Source of the DNA: a virus
IMG/VR virus record: IMGVR_UViG_3300031521_000374
Location: 1 to 21,863 of that record
Length of the DNA: 21,863 bases
Reading direction: 5' to 3' (one strand)
Shown in pieces: positions 21,538 through 21,863 of the stretch. The translations under genes and the position numbers were made by a program. The notes under the pieces were generated by a model, which did no database searches, had not been told where the DNA came from, and saw nothing but the letters and a program-made list of their open reading frames with translations. Numbering within the stretch: position 1 is the stretch's first letter; each line of letters begins with the position of its first letter.

Positions 21538-21863
21538 ACTGCCTCCCTAATCATATCCGCATAAATCTCAATAGTATTAATCAATTCCTCATCCCACTTA
21601 GTAGCAATTGCACCTTTCCAATCCTTATTATAAGGCATAAGTCCGCTATCCATGAATAGAATTCCGTATGGATTATCCTTTAGATTCCGAGAATGGTCAT
21701 CAACTACCAATCCTGTTAGGAAATCTTTGCCCATAACAACCACACTATCAGTTTTAACAATCAAATGATAATCATCAAAATATTTATTAAAACCATTTGA
21801 TTCCAAGAATTTAATTTTATTAATGGCATTATTTGGATGACAGATGCTACAAATTTGAAGCGA
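21534..21863 (-). CDS. HAD-family 5'-nucleotidase-like protein, C-terminal part, cut by the right edge
   Basis: The frame is open to the right edge with no stop, so the gene begins beyond 21863. A TTG at 21806 could pass as a start but lies inside the domain. The readable 109 residues fit the second half of a HAD phosphatase of the deoxynucleotidase (NT5C) type. ICSICHPNNAINKIKFL is a candidate motif II Ser/Thr region. VVVMGKDFLTGL supplies the motif III lysine. VVDDHSRNL is the motif IV acidic pair, and ILFMDSGLMPYNKDW is a typical end. The family removes phosphate from (deoxy)nucleotides, fitting nucleotide-pool control together with the reductase. The N-terminal catalytic DxD is outside the window, so the call is likely but unproven. 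Confidence 0.7.
   Translation of the reverse strand, partial: SLQICSICHPNNAINKIKFLESNGFNKYFDDYHLIVKTDSVVVMGKDFLTGLVVDDHSRNLKDNPYGILFMDSGLMPYNKDWKGAIATKWDEELINTIEIYADMIREAV

Overview
The window reads as the early (replication and nucleotide metabolism) region of a tailed double-stranded DNA phage, or a prophage of that kind. Every supported gene lies on the minus strand, packed with overlaps of 1 or 4 bases or gaps of a few bases. The set is phage-like: Sak4-type ATPase, DnaB-like helicase, DnaG-like primase, DnaE polymerase, RecU-like resolvase, NAD-dependent ligase, ribonucleotide reductase, homing endonucleases and small orphan proteins. No structural or lysis genes are seen. The DNA is A+T-rich by eye, Shine-Dalgarno sites are strong (GGAGG, AAGGAG) and promoters are of the vegetative sigma type, which fits a low-G+C Gram-positive (Firmicutes-like) host. 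That host assignment is inference.

Layout in the direction of transcription (right to left). The right edge cuts a HAD-type 5'-nucleotidase-like gene (21534 to >21863), followed by a small zinc-ribbon protein (21205-21537). A promoter at 21172-21200 starts a run of five small genes (21126 to 19546): two putative membrane proteins and three unknowns. A second promoter (19492-19521) starts the replication/recombination block: ssDNA-binding-protein candidate (19409), Sak4-like ATPase (18276), an intrinsic terminator that overlaps an alternative Shine-Dalgarno-sequestering hairpin (17171-17207), an unknown protein that may be a helicase partner (17163), helicase (16678), primase (15193), Fe-S RecB/Cas4-like nuclease (14149), a guest HNH-AP2 endonuclease (13122), DNA polymerase III alpha (12343), ERCC4-type nuclease (9192) and RecU-like resolvase (8652). 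A third promoter (8108-8137), overlapped by an imperfect palindrome, drives a full-length NAD-dependent DNA ligase (8044-6104). A fourth (6064-6093) drives three small genes, a B12-dependent class II ribonucleotide reductase (5184-2833), a LAGLIDADG endonuclease broken by an in-frame TAA (2770-1724), and two conserved unknowns (1657-593 and 596-189). A fifth promoter (154-183) precedes the first 26 codons of a probable RNA ligase cut by the left edge.

Together the genes form a nearly self-sufficient replisome: dNTP supply (NrdJ), priming, unwinding, polymerisation and nick sealing, coupled with recombination functions (Sak4-like, SSB-like, two nucleases, resolvase) that suggest recombination-dependent replication. 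The most interesting signals are regulatory and mobile: (i) the terminator/SD-sequestration switch after the Sak4 gene; (ii) an almost cytosine-free leader with many G-tracts on the ssDNA-binding-protein candidate's mRNA, a possible autoregulation site; (iii) the nonsense-interrupted LAGLIDADG gene, whose detached tail looks like an AP2-type DNA-binding domain, matching the guest HNH enzyme; (iv) a set of five near-identical extended -10 promoters. No tRNA, CRISPR array, insertion sequence or plus-strand gene is supported, and no gene-free stretch exceeds 300 bases.
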